Source of the DNA: Stercorarius parasiticus
Lineage: Eukaryota > Chordata > Aves > Charadriiformes > Stercorariidae
Direction of reading: 5' to 3'
DNA: 64,000 nt
NCBI GenBank assembly: GCA_013396915.1
Contig: VWZL01002048.1
Coordinates: 1,445,971 to 1,509,970 of the forward strand
The position numbers were made by a program, and so were the translations under genes. The notes beneath the pieces were generated by a model that did no database searches, was not told where the DNA came from, and worked only from the letters and a program-made list of their open reading frames with translations. How positions within the stretch are numbered: position 1 is the first letter of the stretch; each line of letters starts with the position of its first letter. Of this stretch, positions 37,501-50,645 are shown one piece after another.

Positions 37501-40500
37501 GATTTGTGGAGATCGTTTTTGGAATGGGATTTATTTCACCTGCGAGTGAAGCAACGGTCTTGGTAACAGTAAGCTTAACGGTTCTTCTAATGGGAATTAG
37601 TGTGTCCGAGAGGTGGATTTTCATGGCTCAGTGGACAACGAGCTCATCAACTGAGGTGTTTTATTTAATCTTGTTTAGATCCTTGCTCGTTAGTTTTGAG
37701 GAAGGATTTTCTTTGAAGTAAAACAACGTTGTTGTATTTCTTGATTTGAATGGTGAATAATGTACATAACGTAGGCTCCAGAAGCGTTGATGTATTTGTG
37801 CATCTTTTGGCTATTGCTGGAGCGTTACTGTTGGTTTTGCTTTGCACAGTGTGTATGTTCTTACATTGTAACTCGCCTTTACACAGGAGATTGTCACCTT
37901 TGGATGCAGCTGCATCGGTATTGTAATCGTGAAGTTTGAGCGTTTTAAAAGTACCTCAAATTCTTTTATTTTGAAAATTAAAGCATGGATGACTCCTTCA
38001 CGTGTTAATCATCTGCTCTGTATTATTTGGCCTGCCGTACGACTGTGACTACCCGATGGGCCAGGAGGGCAGGAGAAGACAGAAATAGCTCTCTGTTAAT
38101 TTTAATCCACCGCTACAGAACTGAAGTGTGCCTTCAATTCTATGGTTTTATTAATCAAGCTGCAGTTTGGTGCAATACCATCAGGCTGGCATCACACAGT
38201 GGTAGGGAAAGTGCGATACTATTGGAAAGCAGGATTGAAAATAACAATTTAGTTTAGGAGTCAAAAATGCCGTGTCTGATTAAACATATGCGTTACAGCT
38301 TCTCTGCCTACGTGAAGTTTGATATTAAAAACATGGAAACAAAAGAGAACCAACATCTCAGTGGCAGAGCCACCTCCATGGATTATTTCAAATACATACT
38401 GCCTGAATTCGAATGAAAATGAATTTTTACAAAATTGCCACAGAATACCAGTACAAAGTCTTGAGTATTCATTGGGTAGGTAGTTAATACCTAGATGTAA
38501 CAGAGCATAAGGCTGGATATTTAAACGCTAAATAAAATTAGGTAGTTTTCCACAAGATCCATTAGCAGAGCATCAGAAAGGTGGACAGTGTAGCTTGTGT
38601 TTGGAGTGCCCTTAAACCGCATTCTGGTTTTCATTCTCTCTTCCAGCCGCATCGCACTTGTCTTGCAACTTCAGAGGTTAGTTTCTGTCTGCTTTCTGCC
38701 AATTCTGGCTAGAAAGGGAGTTTATGTCCAAAGTTTGTGGACCATCTTGACACGGAGCAAAGCAGTAGATTGGGTCACCGGTAGTTGCGGTGGTCACTGG
38801 CTCTACAGAGAGCTTTTTGTCCTCTGTGAAGGGAGCGCTAAACCCTGCCCTTAGAGCATCCAAACTCGCCTGGCTTACAAACTAGCTAGTTTTAGGACTG
38901 CCGCAATACTTCAGAATTTGAAGATCCATAATTTCTATTCACAAATTACATTTTTTCACTCTGCTACGCTGGGGACACAGCCCTTGTTTGGGCACCAGGT
39001 GTCCTATAGGCATGGTGGCACCTCTGGGCTCAGAGACTTTGGATTTTTAGGACAGTTTAAAAAAAAAATAAATCATTGATTGTTCTGATGAAAGGCCCTT
39101 TCTTTTTGGTGACAAAACCTTCACTTCATGGGTGAATTAATAGAACTCTCTGAATGAGACGTAAGTTAAGGTGAATTTGGTTTAGTAAATGGGAGTAAGT
39201 TTATTTCTTTCTACAATGATGGGTACGTCTGATTGTCACTAATGTAACCAGAAGCTTTCTATCATTTTGCGTGCTGTTAGGGAGCTTATTGTATGTGCCT
39301 AAATCTTTGGGAAGTATAAATATTGTTTATGAAACCTTTAATTCAATAACATGCCCTACAAAATGGTCTTTCCATGAAGTTGCTTCAAAATGTAGATGTG
39401 AAATTGCTTGCCAGGTGGTAAAATTCTTAAGCATGGTATTGTGGTGTGTTAGTTAATTCTATGTTTTGACATGATTAATATGATTAATAAATAATTCTGT
39501 GTTTTGAGATAGAATTAAATAACATACAACAATGCCACGCTTAATAATTTTATTCTTAAAGGATGGTGAAAACCCCAATTATTTTATTTATGGGCATTTT
39601 ATGAAACACGTCAATTTATCATCATTGTATTTGAATGGGCTGGTTTCTGTTTGGTTTTTGGTTTTGTTTATTTTTCTTGTTTAAACATTTTTAACTTCTG
39701 TGTTTAAAATTGTGCCTTTATGGGGGAAATAATAGGATGTATGACTTGATTCTGTTGTGACGGAAAGATCAGCAGAACTTCATGATTTACTGTTACGGTA
39801 AATCCGTGTGCAAAAGTCTTTACCTGTGTGTCTGACACAGTGTTTGCCTTATAAATCCTCAAGCCATACGCATCTAATTGCAACAGAGCTTGAGTAGTGA
39901 AGAAAGCATAGGTTTGTGTTTTAAATTTCTGTAGATGCCAGATGCTTTCCAGGTTGTCTAGCGGATTTATTGACATATTTGCTTACCTAATTTTAGGAGA
40001 CAGTGATTTGCATCAAAGTTGGAAATAGGTGATATGCAGTGTTAACCATAGTTACCTGTGGAGGGAAAAATACATATTGGCATTGATTAGAGATATTTAA
40101 TACTGAGTCTTATTTATAACGGTATTTTTGTATCTTATAAAACAAGAACAGTTGTTACTTCTGAGAGCCAGAGCTGAAATGTGTATTTCAGTGAAAGCAT
40201 CACAAAACCAGTACCACTAAAGTGTGGTTTTAAATTTACTTTAAGGAGAATTGTATTAAAATCTTTTAGAAACATTAACACTGAACCAGCCTGTTGCAGC
40301 TGAACTTGATTATCAACTGTGGTGATGGTGAAACAGTATTTTTCAGTATGAAATTCCTGTGCTCATACAAAGATTTCCTGTTTACTGGTGTTATGGAATA
40401 GCCTTATAGTTCTTGGAAACTATCTGTATGTGAGGAGTTACGGAATTGTTTTAGTAGGGTGAAAGAATTGTGCATTTTAGTAATAAGATGCAACTTCAGG

Positions 40501-43292
40501 CTTTTTTGAGGAGCCTGTGTAATAACACAATAAAACGACAACATAATAAACCTACCAACTGTTCTTTGTAATGTACGTCATGTTCAGTGTATTCATTTCT
40601 TCTGTTGATTAACTCCAGCCAGGGTGAGTTTGAGGAGCCTGCTCTGCTACAAGTAGGCTTGCTGCTGAGCAGCGTGTTAGCCCATCATTCCCAGGAGAAT
40701 ATAAATGGATCTATCCAACAATTGTGTACAGCTTGAAGTTCTAACCATCCCACGTTAGGGAAGGTGAAGACTAATACAGATAAGGGAAGTATATAGCATT
40801 GCTTATCCTGCTTTGTTCATGTTTTGTGGGGGTTCTGTCTCTAGCTTCATAGCTGTGTACTTGGCTGTCCTGGCAATTTTTTTCATTCCAAAATTAACAT
40901 GAGTAGCCTTGACTTTGTTCCATCCTGAAGGTAACTGTTTATTACGGTCAGCATTTAAATCCCCCAAGTATTAGGAGCAATCACACTGTAGCTTAATTTC
41001 TTTTCCAGCAAATTAACAGCCTACAAGGTAATGGAGACATAAATGAAGATAAATTTCTTGTAATATAATGAGACAAAGGGAATTCAGGTAAGAATTGGAT
41101 CCTATATTAAAACTCAGGAGCAAATTTGGAACTCTCACTGGAGTCATCTTAAATAAGCTTGTGTCTACATTTTAGCTTTAGATATCACAAGACCACGTGT
41201 AATCAGAGAAGACAGTCGTCCTTATCAGCATATAGTATTCACTCACAGCTAGTGAAGGATTTTACTTCTTAGAAACTTGTGACAACAGGCATACAATATA
41301 TCGACGCTTCTAAAAGATTAATTTATTTGTGTAATTTTACTTGCATAGTGTAGGAGTGCTGGCTTCGCTCTAACTTAGAAAACTAAGGGGGTTTATTTAG
41401 CATTACCAAGTTAACACATCTTTTGACAGGTTTTGGGAAGCAGTATCCAGTGTTATTGTGATTTCAAGAGTGATGCAGAAGCTCAGTATTTAACCACGAG
41501 AGAAGTGAGGGAAACGGAGGATTTTTATTGGCAATGCATTTAGGACACACGCAAATACATACTGGCTTTTTTTATCCCCTAGAAATTAGCTTGAGAAATG
41601 ACTACATCCAAGCCTAAAGACTATAGGAGTCTGGTACTTATTTCTGCATTACAGCTGGCATGTGGTATGCCAAGCTCCCCTTTTAAAGGGAGAAGTATAA
41701 AAGTAGTTTAGCCTAAAAAAATGGATTGAATTTAAAAGAGGCACAATGGCTTTAATAGTGGATACTTCCATTAATGTTTCCCATTTGAAAGCGTGTGTGG
41801 TTAGTGCTTGCTCTTGTCGTTATTACTGCTTTGCCTGTAATGTGTAATTGTGGAATAAATTTGTTTTTATTGAGCACTTACTTATTGTAAACGTGGAATA
41901 TTAAGCTAAAATGCAGCTGCCGTAAAAATGTAAGCTGCTATATATCGTAACTTCCCACAGTGTGTTTTCCTTAGGCAGGGCTTTTCACATGAAACAAGCC
42001 CTCAGCAGGGCTTATGGGCAGAAACGAACGAGATTTGTTCGTCTGATGAAACATGATTTTGTTGATGTTATCAGTTATTCTAGTTATGCTGCTTCTGCTT
42101 TCCCTTTCTGTCTCCCTGCCAGGTTCTGTTGAGGTTACTGGGATTTTTTTAGGGACCAGAGCTTAGATGTGTATTAGTTAAGGTATATCTAATGGTATTT
42201 GTGCCCTGTGATTCGTATTGTTGGCTGGAGCTAGCTGGGATGTTTTCTGCTGTATCAGTTTCTCTGTTCTATAGGAATTACAGCAATAAAGGCTGGTGCC
42301 CACTACTGATACTGTAAAATACTTTTTAAAAGCAAGGATTAGTCTGTGGAATGGAATGAGGCAGGAAAAGTTCAAGGTATCAAACACGGAAAGGGTGTGT
42401 TTTATCCTGCACATTGTTCAGACCAGCTGGCAGAGATGCTGTGGCTGCTGTATGCGCAGACACTGGGATGTGCCTGAATAACTGCAACCTCGGGATGATG
42501 CATCTCCCAACAAAAGCAAGTGCCCGGCTGGGGAGGGCGCGGGTGCCGAGCGGTGCGGGGTCACGCTGGATGGCCGAGCTCACAGTTGTCCTCACGCCTG
42601 GGGTCCGAAAATGAAGGGTGACAAATTTTGGGATGTTTCTGAAGCTCTTTCCTTCCCTTGCAATTTTAGGCACTAAGCAAATATTTTGACCTTGTGCTTA
42701 TGTAAAATTCATTTTTCACCATTTTTATCAATTAATCGGGATCAGATTTCTTACGTAAGCCTTTGATGAAATGTTAATTTTCTCACTTTAAAATGTCACT
42801 ATGGCCTTTGACTATAGAGTGAGAGCATGCCCTTTCCGAAGATGCAGTATAGCACGCATATTGCTCAGCCTTCCGTATAAATCATGATCTTGCCAAGAGT
42901 CTTGTTTGGCACCAGTTGCAGCAAGGTTAATATTCTGTGCTTTTTGTGGGCAGAGATCTCTTGATGGTCTGCAAAAGCATCAGATCAGTAATCGTTGTGA
43001 ATGTTACTCCAAACCACAAGTTCGCAAAAAGAGTTAAAAATTGTTGTAGAATTTCACAAAGTCAACATTCATATTCAGAGCTCTGGGTGTTCCTTTTATC
43101 GAGAGCACTTGAGTTTAATTTAAAACAGATCTAATCACTGATGGGCGATGTGAATTGAACAGAGACTTTCTGCAAAGGTACGATGTTGTTTGTCACTCAA
43201 AGTGGTCTGTGAGCGTAGGAGGTGATGTTTTGAGTTGAAAGGTAATCTTTGTAAACTTTCAGATTAATTCCCCCCCCTGCCCCCAGCGGTTA

Positions 43293-43341
43293 AAATAGGT
43301 GAGTGTTTAAATTAGTTTAAATAGGTGAGTGTTTAAATTAG
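43293..43341. repeat. 26-bp tandem duplication
   Basis: Unit AAATAGGTGAGTGTTTAAAT... is present twice in direct tandem, with a third partial copy (TGAGTGTTT) following to 43350. Each unit carries a GGTGAGT donor-like word. Confidence 0.88.
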
Positions 43342-46300
43342 TGAGTGTTTGTCCCTTCTGTTGTTTTTCAGTCAGCCATGAGCATTCTGCCTTCGGCTGA
43401 AAGCTATTTTCTGTCTGTCAATAAGTGGAAGAAAATTTAGATGGGAGTTGCACGGATTGGCAGGTTTTAACTGAACCTGGTGTTTACTCATACTCGGACA
43501 CACAGCAAAGATAAATGATCTTATACGTGTTTTTGTGAGAAACCAATTTTGATTTAAATTAGCGGTAATTCAGGAAGACTGTGTGCCTCTTCTAAATATG
43601 CAATCCTCTTGTACCAGTGATAACTGAGAAGAGAAATATTGCCAGATGTTACAGGTATTATATGCCTGAAGTCTTCCCTTCTATTATTTCAAGTGTTTCT
43701 TGGTAAAAACCCCTGTTGAAGGGCACAGCGGTAACTCCATTCACTGCCTTTTGGGAAAGAGAGCGGCGATCAGATCGTTGATACGTTTTCCAGGACCTGT
43801 CTTAAAACTGATCAGGTCTTGGGCCAGACGAGGCTTCCCTAAATGCACCTATTGTGTGATGCTGAGGTACCTTTGTATTTTCAGTTTTAATAGGTGTGGG
43901 GCTAGATGAGACAGTCTTACCTTGTGTCTTGAACTTCTTGTAAGGAGTATTTTCCCCCCAGGCCTTTGCCTTTCTTGTCTTTATACTTGAATTAAGCTGT
44001 GCTAATGAGATTTTAGAGACCCGGCTGCCCCCGCTGAAGCAGCCTGGGCACTGCACAAGGAGTTGACATGTGATGAACAGCCCTTTGAACCAAGGAAAGA
44101 CAACTCTGTCAGAGCAGTTACTCTGGCAACAGTATTTCTAATGGTGATTAGCTCCCAAACGGAGCACAAAGAGGAGCGGGTTCATTACGGAGGCACAGCT
44201 CTGGGTTTCGGGGAGAGGAGGTGACCCGCTCTTCCTCCCGCGAGTGAATTTAGTCCTCTGGTACTCAGCCCCACGCTGTTGAGAGTGGAATAGGAGAACT
44301 TTGGGGGGGGGGAAATTAGTGCACGGGTAACTTATTTCTATGTGCAAATGGGAGCGGTGGTGGTTTGCAATGCAGAGCTGCTGTGCTGGAGTGCTGAAAC
44401 CTTGCTTTGCAGCTCGGAGACCGCCGGAACGCTGAGTTTTCCTCCCTAGTGCCACCGTCCTTCCAAGAAACAACCCAGCCAGAAGTTAGTAGTAGGGGCT
44501 GCTTCCCAACGAGTGCTTTGACTAACAAAAAAGTAGCGTTACAGATGAAAGTGGCAGGGGGTGGGAAGGTTAATTTTGTTTTGGCGAGCTAGGTCAGGCA
44601 TGGAAGGAGAGGCATTCAAGTCAAGAGCTTTCTCTCCAAACTTGGACGTTTTATTCATCTTTCAGACCGGGAATTTCACATGCTTTTAATTAACAAGGCC
44701 TTAAAGCAAACTATAGCTTCTAGTCATTCTGGCTTGTGAAATTAAGTTCAAATGTGTTAGAAGTTAGCATCAGCCTTCCCCGAAGACCAAATATTTGCTA
44801 AACGTCAATTCTTCTGGTTTATAACTCTAAATATCTGTGGTCTATCCCTGTTTATTTGCAGAAGAGTTCTTGACTTTGCAAATAAACTTTGTTTAGCTTT
44901 TCGTACTACAGATAGATGGTTACAATAAAAATCTCCCAGAAATTGATAGCTTAATTGAATATATAAAAGTAGAAAGAATGCAATTGATTTTTAAAAGTAG
45001 TTGAAATGCTTGTCACTATCTTGATTATTTTTTATATCTGCCACATAGATTAAGTCAGTATTCATCTGTTTTAGAGAAAGATCTTAGCAAGTATATTCAC
45101 GTTAAATTCAGAAGGACTGAATCATCTTTTGGATGAGATGGAACCTGAAAGCTCTGGGGCAAAAATATTTCTGCTTTCTTGCGTTCTCTATTCCCATTTC
45201 TAGAAGAACATTTGTTTTAATTGTATAACTTTCTGTGGACTGACATTTCAATTACAGACACTTCAATATTAATCTGAAGATTTTTGACTCGGAGTAGTCT
45301 TAAATTGGTTAATGAAGTCCACTAGTTGGCTTCTCTGAACAGCAAAAAGATGTTTACCTATGGTCAGAGCTTACATCCAGCATTCCTGAAAAGCAATATT
45401 TCTTGCTGCATGTTTTTCAGCAGAGATCCCACCTACCCGCTCAGCTGCCTAAACTGCGGTAGTGGTGGTACTGCCTTTTGGAAAAAAATAATTCACGTTT
45501 GTGGACATATTCTGATCTAGGAATACTCCGACAAAGTTGCTCATGCATCCAGTGTGAACCTGTGCGTAGTTGTAGTTTTGGAAACAAAATGGGTTGGTTT
45601 AAGGATTTTTCCTTCCACTCCTAAACGACTAATGAGTCGTCGCTTTCTGTCCTAACAAAGATGTAGTAACAGAAACAGGTTTGGGGGCTGAACGAGCAAC
45701 ATGGCATGGCTGTTCTCTGGATCTGGTGTTAGTTCTTATAATTATGGTGTATTTCTCTCTTGCTACACAACCATTTAACTGTGTTTTTTTCCTCCCTAAC
45801 TACTGTGTCTGAAGATGTCAGCAGCGGGAGTCAGCAGATCTGTGGGGTTTTCAGTGCCAGCCATTTTAAGTTTTGTGTATTTCAGGGCTTTCTTCTTGGA
45901 AACAGAAGATGTAGAAAATGTGAATTTGCAGCAGCACTGCTGAGGAGATGTGTGCTGAACCCCTTTTATTGACTTCTGATGGGCAAGATTTAGGTTTCAT
46001 CTCTTCTCTCAAGGCAGCTTTAGAAAGAGCACAGTAGGTCTTTTGACAGTCCAGCGATTGCCCCACAGATGATCAGTCACGTCTTTCATATGTTGCAAAC
46101 TTTGAAGGGTCAGGGTACTCCTTTAGGTACTTCTGAAGCTCGTATCACCATCATATCCAAGGGCAAGTAGCCCTGAGCACTTGAATATTGAATGCGATCT
46201 AATTATGGAGTGATGGCTACGCGACTGCAATGAAAGAAGCGAAAACTGTTTGGTGTCTCAAAGGAGAGCCGGTTGCCTAATGAAGAGCAGGGAGAGGCGG

Positions 46301-46999
46301 GAGGAATCGTGCTCTGGGAGGGGATATTGGACTGGTTGCTGAAACGGAGGGGGAATTGGGAAGGTTTGGCAGCTCAGAAGGGGATTTCCGTTAGGGGGCA
46401 CATCGTTTTTCTAACAGAGGGAAGAGATAAGAAATTTGAGGGTAAGAACGGCCTATTCTACGATTTGTAGCACAATTTTAAGGAGGTAATGTTAGATCTT
46501 CTGCTGCAATTTTACCATTTTTACAGCGCGCAGAACAAATTACCCTTTGTGCTGCTTTGGGTAAGGTTTAGTTCCTAGCTGCTTTGTGGATTACTTTTCA
46601 AAATTGTAGTTACGTGGTAATCTGTGTATTTCTAGAGTAACAGTTTTCTCCTTTTTTTTTTTCCCCTCTTTAAAATTTGTTTATTTTTTTAGGTTCTGCT
46701 TTTGTAGTGCTTAGTTAGCATTCAGGTTGTGCGTTTGAGTAGGTGAGTTCAGACTCTTCGGGTTTTTTACCTCGTGCCTTCAGAGGGTTATAATTTGGCA
46801 AGATTGAATGATGTATGTTAACGTGATGCTACAAACACACCTATATTCAGATTGAAGGAAGGAGGTAAATATTTTCCTTGACTAATTACCTCTTCAATGT
46901 GAGAGTGGAAGCTTTTGCTGAAAAGGTAGTTTTCATTCATGTGTGGTTTTAATTCAGTTTTGGTCTTAATTTAGGTCTTTACCACATATGATGAAGACA

Positions 47000-47520
47000 A
47001 ATCCATGTGCATATGTTAAAATCTGACCTTCGGTTTGCTCTCTGCGTTCACTAATGCGTGTTAAAATATTTTAATATATGGCTTTCCAGGCTCCAGATCA
47101 ATAAACCAATGGGTCTGAAATGACAGAGTGCTACGATATTCCTCTGTAATTTAAACATGATTAGCTGATGAAGGTTATGATCAATATGCCAGGGAAAGAT
47201 AAATTAATTGATACCATCCTTTCAGGATGATAAGAGGCCTATTGGAGGTGGGATGTAACTAATGAAGCTGCTTCTTCATATACAGGAGCCATTTTTTATA
47301 CAATGTATTCTCACTAAATCATGGTTATGCCATCATTCATTTACATGAAAAACATAAGCCACAGACCAGGTTGTTATTAAAATTCCATTCATTTGAGGAG
47401 AAATTGTATGCTTACTCTGCTACAATGTCTCTGCCTGTGTTATAATGTATTGAGGAAAAAATAATCTTGGAATTTGCATAAAATCTTTTTATATTTTCTG
47501 AATAAGACAGATTGAACGCT
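47000..47520. promoter_or_regulatory. Candidate conserved non-coding element
   Basis: About 500 bp almost free of CpG. It is rich in TAAT/ATTA homeodomain cores and MEF/POU-like words (TTTGCATA, ATGCCATCATTCATTTACATG, AAATTAATTG), with no repeats and no coding frame. This texture is typical of conserved developmental enhancers, but the call is composition-based. Confidence 0.28.
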
Positions 47521-47648
47521 GTTAGTCCGATTACAACAAGTTTCTGTGTGACTTTTTAAGTAGATGCCAATAATTGTTGCCGTTCTGCCTCACTGACTGG
47601 TTTTGGTGGAGACGGTGCAAGTGATGACAGACTCCTTCGCACAAGTTG

Positions 47649-47669
47649 CATGAAGTGCTTCACTTCATG
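47649..47669. repeat. Perfect 9-bp inverted repeat, 3-nt loop
   Basis: CATGAAGTG, CTT, CACTTCATG; lies just downstream of the candidate conserved block at 47.0-47.5 kb. Confidence 0.88.
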
Positions 47670-48574
47670 AAGATTACTGCATGCAAGGAAGCTAAACTTA
47701 ATTAGTGGTAGTTTTGATTAGCCACTCTGCTAGGCTCTGTTTCTGAAGACTGAAGTTTTGTTTACTTTTTAATTTGTGACCCAAAAGGTAGGCAACAAAT
47801 GGAGTGTAAAGGATTTGATTTTTAGGTATTTATGACCTAAAAAGAGCTCTTCCCAAAGCTGAACAGCGGAATGAACTGAAATTCCAGTGTATCACAGAAC
47901 GAATTTCTGAAATAGTTTGACTTTTTTAAATTGAAAAATTACAGGAGAGGTGTGGAAGTTGCTGCGTTTCAGATCAGCTCTGTTTCTGGTTTTTATTATG
48001 AGTCTGCTAAGCTGCATATAAAGATGTTAATGACTCTGATGCCTGCCTCTGTTTCCTAAGTGCTACTTTTCTTCGCTCTCTGGTGTAGGACACCTTCCGG
48101 GATCATACCAGTAAATAGCACTGAGATGCACTTGAACTAGATTGTTAGTCAAGTGTGGCTTATATTTATCTTCTCTCTGCAAGGAGAACACCCCAAAGAA
48201 GGATGGAAAATGTGTACTGCCATAAACTTTGTTAATGTGATATTATAAGCACGGGCTTGTTATAGCGTCCTTGGTATTATTTTTTGTAATTTGCACACCT
48301 GACTTTCCCCTCCTACTTGGATGCTTCTCTGGTGGAGTGAGAGTTCCGGGGCAATTTCATCCACGTGGAGAACAGAGCTGGAGTCTCACGTGGAGCCTGT
48401 TGTGGAACACCAGCGTCTGTCACCTTAATTGGATACATTACAATGAATTTTTGGAGCAAGCTTTGGCAATGGAAACCCCTATTTTGTGTTTTGTGCATTG
48501 TATGTATTTTTGACACGCCATATTTTCCGGCGCGTACTGTAGCTTACCTGCCTCTATGTTTTGTTTTTCTTTAG

Positions 48575-48702
48575 TTGCTCAGAAGATCGTTGCAACAAGG
48601 AAGAAACAACAACTGTCAATTGGGCCCTGCAAATCTCTACCAAACTCTCCGAGCCACTCATCCGTGTGTTCTGCCCAGGTTTCTGCCGTACATATCAGCC
48701 AG
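48575..48702 (+). CDS. AGAP1: AGAP1 coding exon, end of last GTPase-like helix and Ser/Pro-rich linker
   Basis: Internal exon of 128 nt, with acceptor ...TTTTGTTTTTCTTTAG and donor GTACAG. It completes a Val codon with TT and ends in phase 0. The 42 full codons read AQKIVATRKKQQLSIGPCKS, then LPNSPSHSSVCSAQVSAVHISQ. The first part finishes the C-terminal helix of the GTPase-like domain. The rest is a Ser/Pro-rich, probably disordered linker. This linker is one of the less conserved parts between AGAP paralogues, and the version here matches my memory of AGAP1. Confidence 0.96.
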
Positions 48703-50645
48703 GTACAGACTACAATGAATGCTTGCTTGAAAAAGGAACGGATAGGTTGCTTTTCATCTAATGTATTTAATGCCAGTGCTCTTTTTGCCGCATGATAGGT
48801 AGTTGGCATTTTTTGAAAGGTATCAGTGATCTGTGGTTTGAAGCAAATTTTTTTTTTTTCCCATTGGCTTGACTTTGTTTCAAGAAACTGCTGCAGTAAA
48901 ATAGTTTGGCTTTAAAAGCATCTTTGATCATACTGATTTATGCCCAGCAGCCTGCTGTTCTAAGTAGATCAATTGTTACGATAGCGGGATTTGCTGTACT
49001 GTGTTTTAAAATTACCTCGCTATGTTTTTGGTTATTGTTCTCATTCAGTTGTGTGCTGAGCGATAATAGCTGGTGTATCTCAGTGGTTAGCAGGCTAGAT
49101 TTTTACATTTGTGAGCACTGCGCGCAGTTGTAATTGCCTGTCTCTGTTATGCTCAATTGAAATGATTCCCCTTTAATGACATAGCCATATGTGTTGCTAT
49201 TGACTTGTAGATACTATGTGTAAAAACAAAACGCTACCTTAATGTATGGCAGGAAAGGCTGGGGGCCTTGATGGTATTTTTGGAAACATGTAGTTAATAC
49301 CAGCGTTTTCTAACATACCCCTTTTTTTACCCACATACATTAATACACTCTCCCGTATTTCCCTTGTGATACCTTTCCTCAGTATCTTTGTTTCCTAGTG
49401 CCAAGTGGTAATCTTTGCGTACATTCACAGTTAGGACGTGGATAAGCTCTGTCATTCAGATCCAAGACCTCTGCAGCCAGGCAGATTGTGGTCCGGCTCT
49501 GCGCTCTGCCTCTTGGCAGATGGACATACTGGACCACCACATTGACCCTGACAATCTGTGGCCACAACTGCGGCCTGATTTCCACTATAGCAGTCTGAAA
49601 TATCTGATAACCAGCTTTCCTGCTGTGTTTTTCAGTTTAAACTCAATGATATGCCAATAATGTCTTCCTAAGCTTATGTTGCAGTCTTGAGCCACCCATG
49701 TGAGGTTTTGTTTTATCTATGGACCTTTCTCCCACACTGAGAATGTCTGCTTTTTGGCAGAAAGCAGTGTAGTTAAGAAGTGTTCTATCTTTGGAGGAAA
49801 GTTTGTTGTTGGTGGTGGTTTTTTTTCTTCCGTTTGACATGTTAGTGTCTTCTGAAAGCCGTCTGGCTGGATTTACACCACAGGATGAAGGCTGTAGTTC
49901 TTTGCTCATAGTGAATGGCTCTTTCCTAGAGGAAACTTCCACCATTGGGTTAACTCTAAAGATGCAGATACCAGTTTGATCTTAGAGTTCTTTGCTGTGA
50001 GATGTTCTGCCTTGAGATACCAACCTCAGGTTGTGACTCTTGCTTCTGCTGATTATGCCAAAAGATAATGCTGAAGTTCAGATCCCCTTTTCTAAAGCAG
50101 GTGCTAAGGTGCATGACTCTTCTGATGAAGTACAAGTTCCTCATATGGAGGAGGTTCTCACCTTTCTTGTCGTATGTGACATTCACCAAGTTTCCTCAGC
50201 CACTTGCTCTCTGACCAGGTCGTTGCCACAAGTGCTTGGAACTGACCCTCTGTATGAAATGTTTTTCTTCCAAACAGTTTCCTCCAGGCAGTTGTATATG
50301 TTCATACTTTTAGAGAGGAATTATGCTGTCCATAGGGGCTACCTGAGACCCGTCCTATTCAGTGATGAAAGAGGAAACATGCTGTCACAGAAATGTGGAG
50401 AACAAATGGCACCATTTCCAGTACTGATCTTACTCATGGATCCAAGAATGATCTAGTTTACTCAGTCTCTAAGGAGGACAGATGGTGCTTTGCACAACCC
50501 AGTCTTAGCCAGCTGCATCTCTGTTCTGCATTGTCTTAAAGCAGTTGAGGTCACCCTTCTTGTTAATGAAGGTTGCTTGATTAAAAAACATCAAACATCT
50601 AGGTTCTCACCAGTTTCCTGCCCAAGTCCGGTTTGGAAGCCAACA

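Larger units (their letters stand above)
23662..48574 (+). other. AGAP1 long intron, 24.9 kb
   Basis: Begins GTAAAA and ends TTTCTTTAG. It has a CR1 scrap (27684-27739), a TG/TA microsatellite (29084-29137), a strong CpG island (30440-30960) and a 26-bp tandem duplication (43293-43341). Several CpG-poor AT-rich stretches read like conserved non-coding sequence: about 28.59-28.76, 32.38-32.60, 34.37-34.56 and 47.0-47.5 kb. Elsewhere (for example 35-42 kb and 44.5-46.5 kb) I see unremarkable intron sequence. Its size and island make it the most likely regulatory intron in the window. Confidence 0.88.

Noticed and set aside
50040..50456. 138-codon + strand frame as a stand-alone gene
   Set aside because: No known domain. 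It lies next to the DIRS-like remnant and is more likely decayed retroelement or chance; kept only as a finding.
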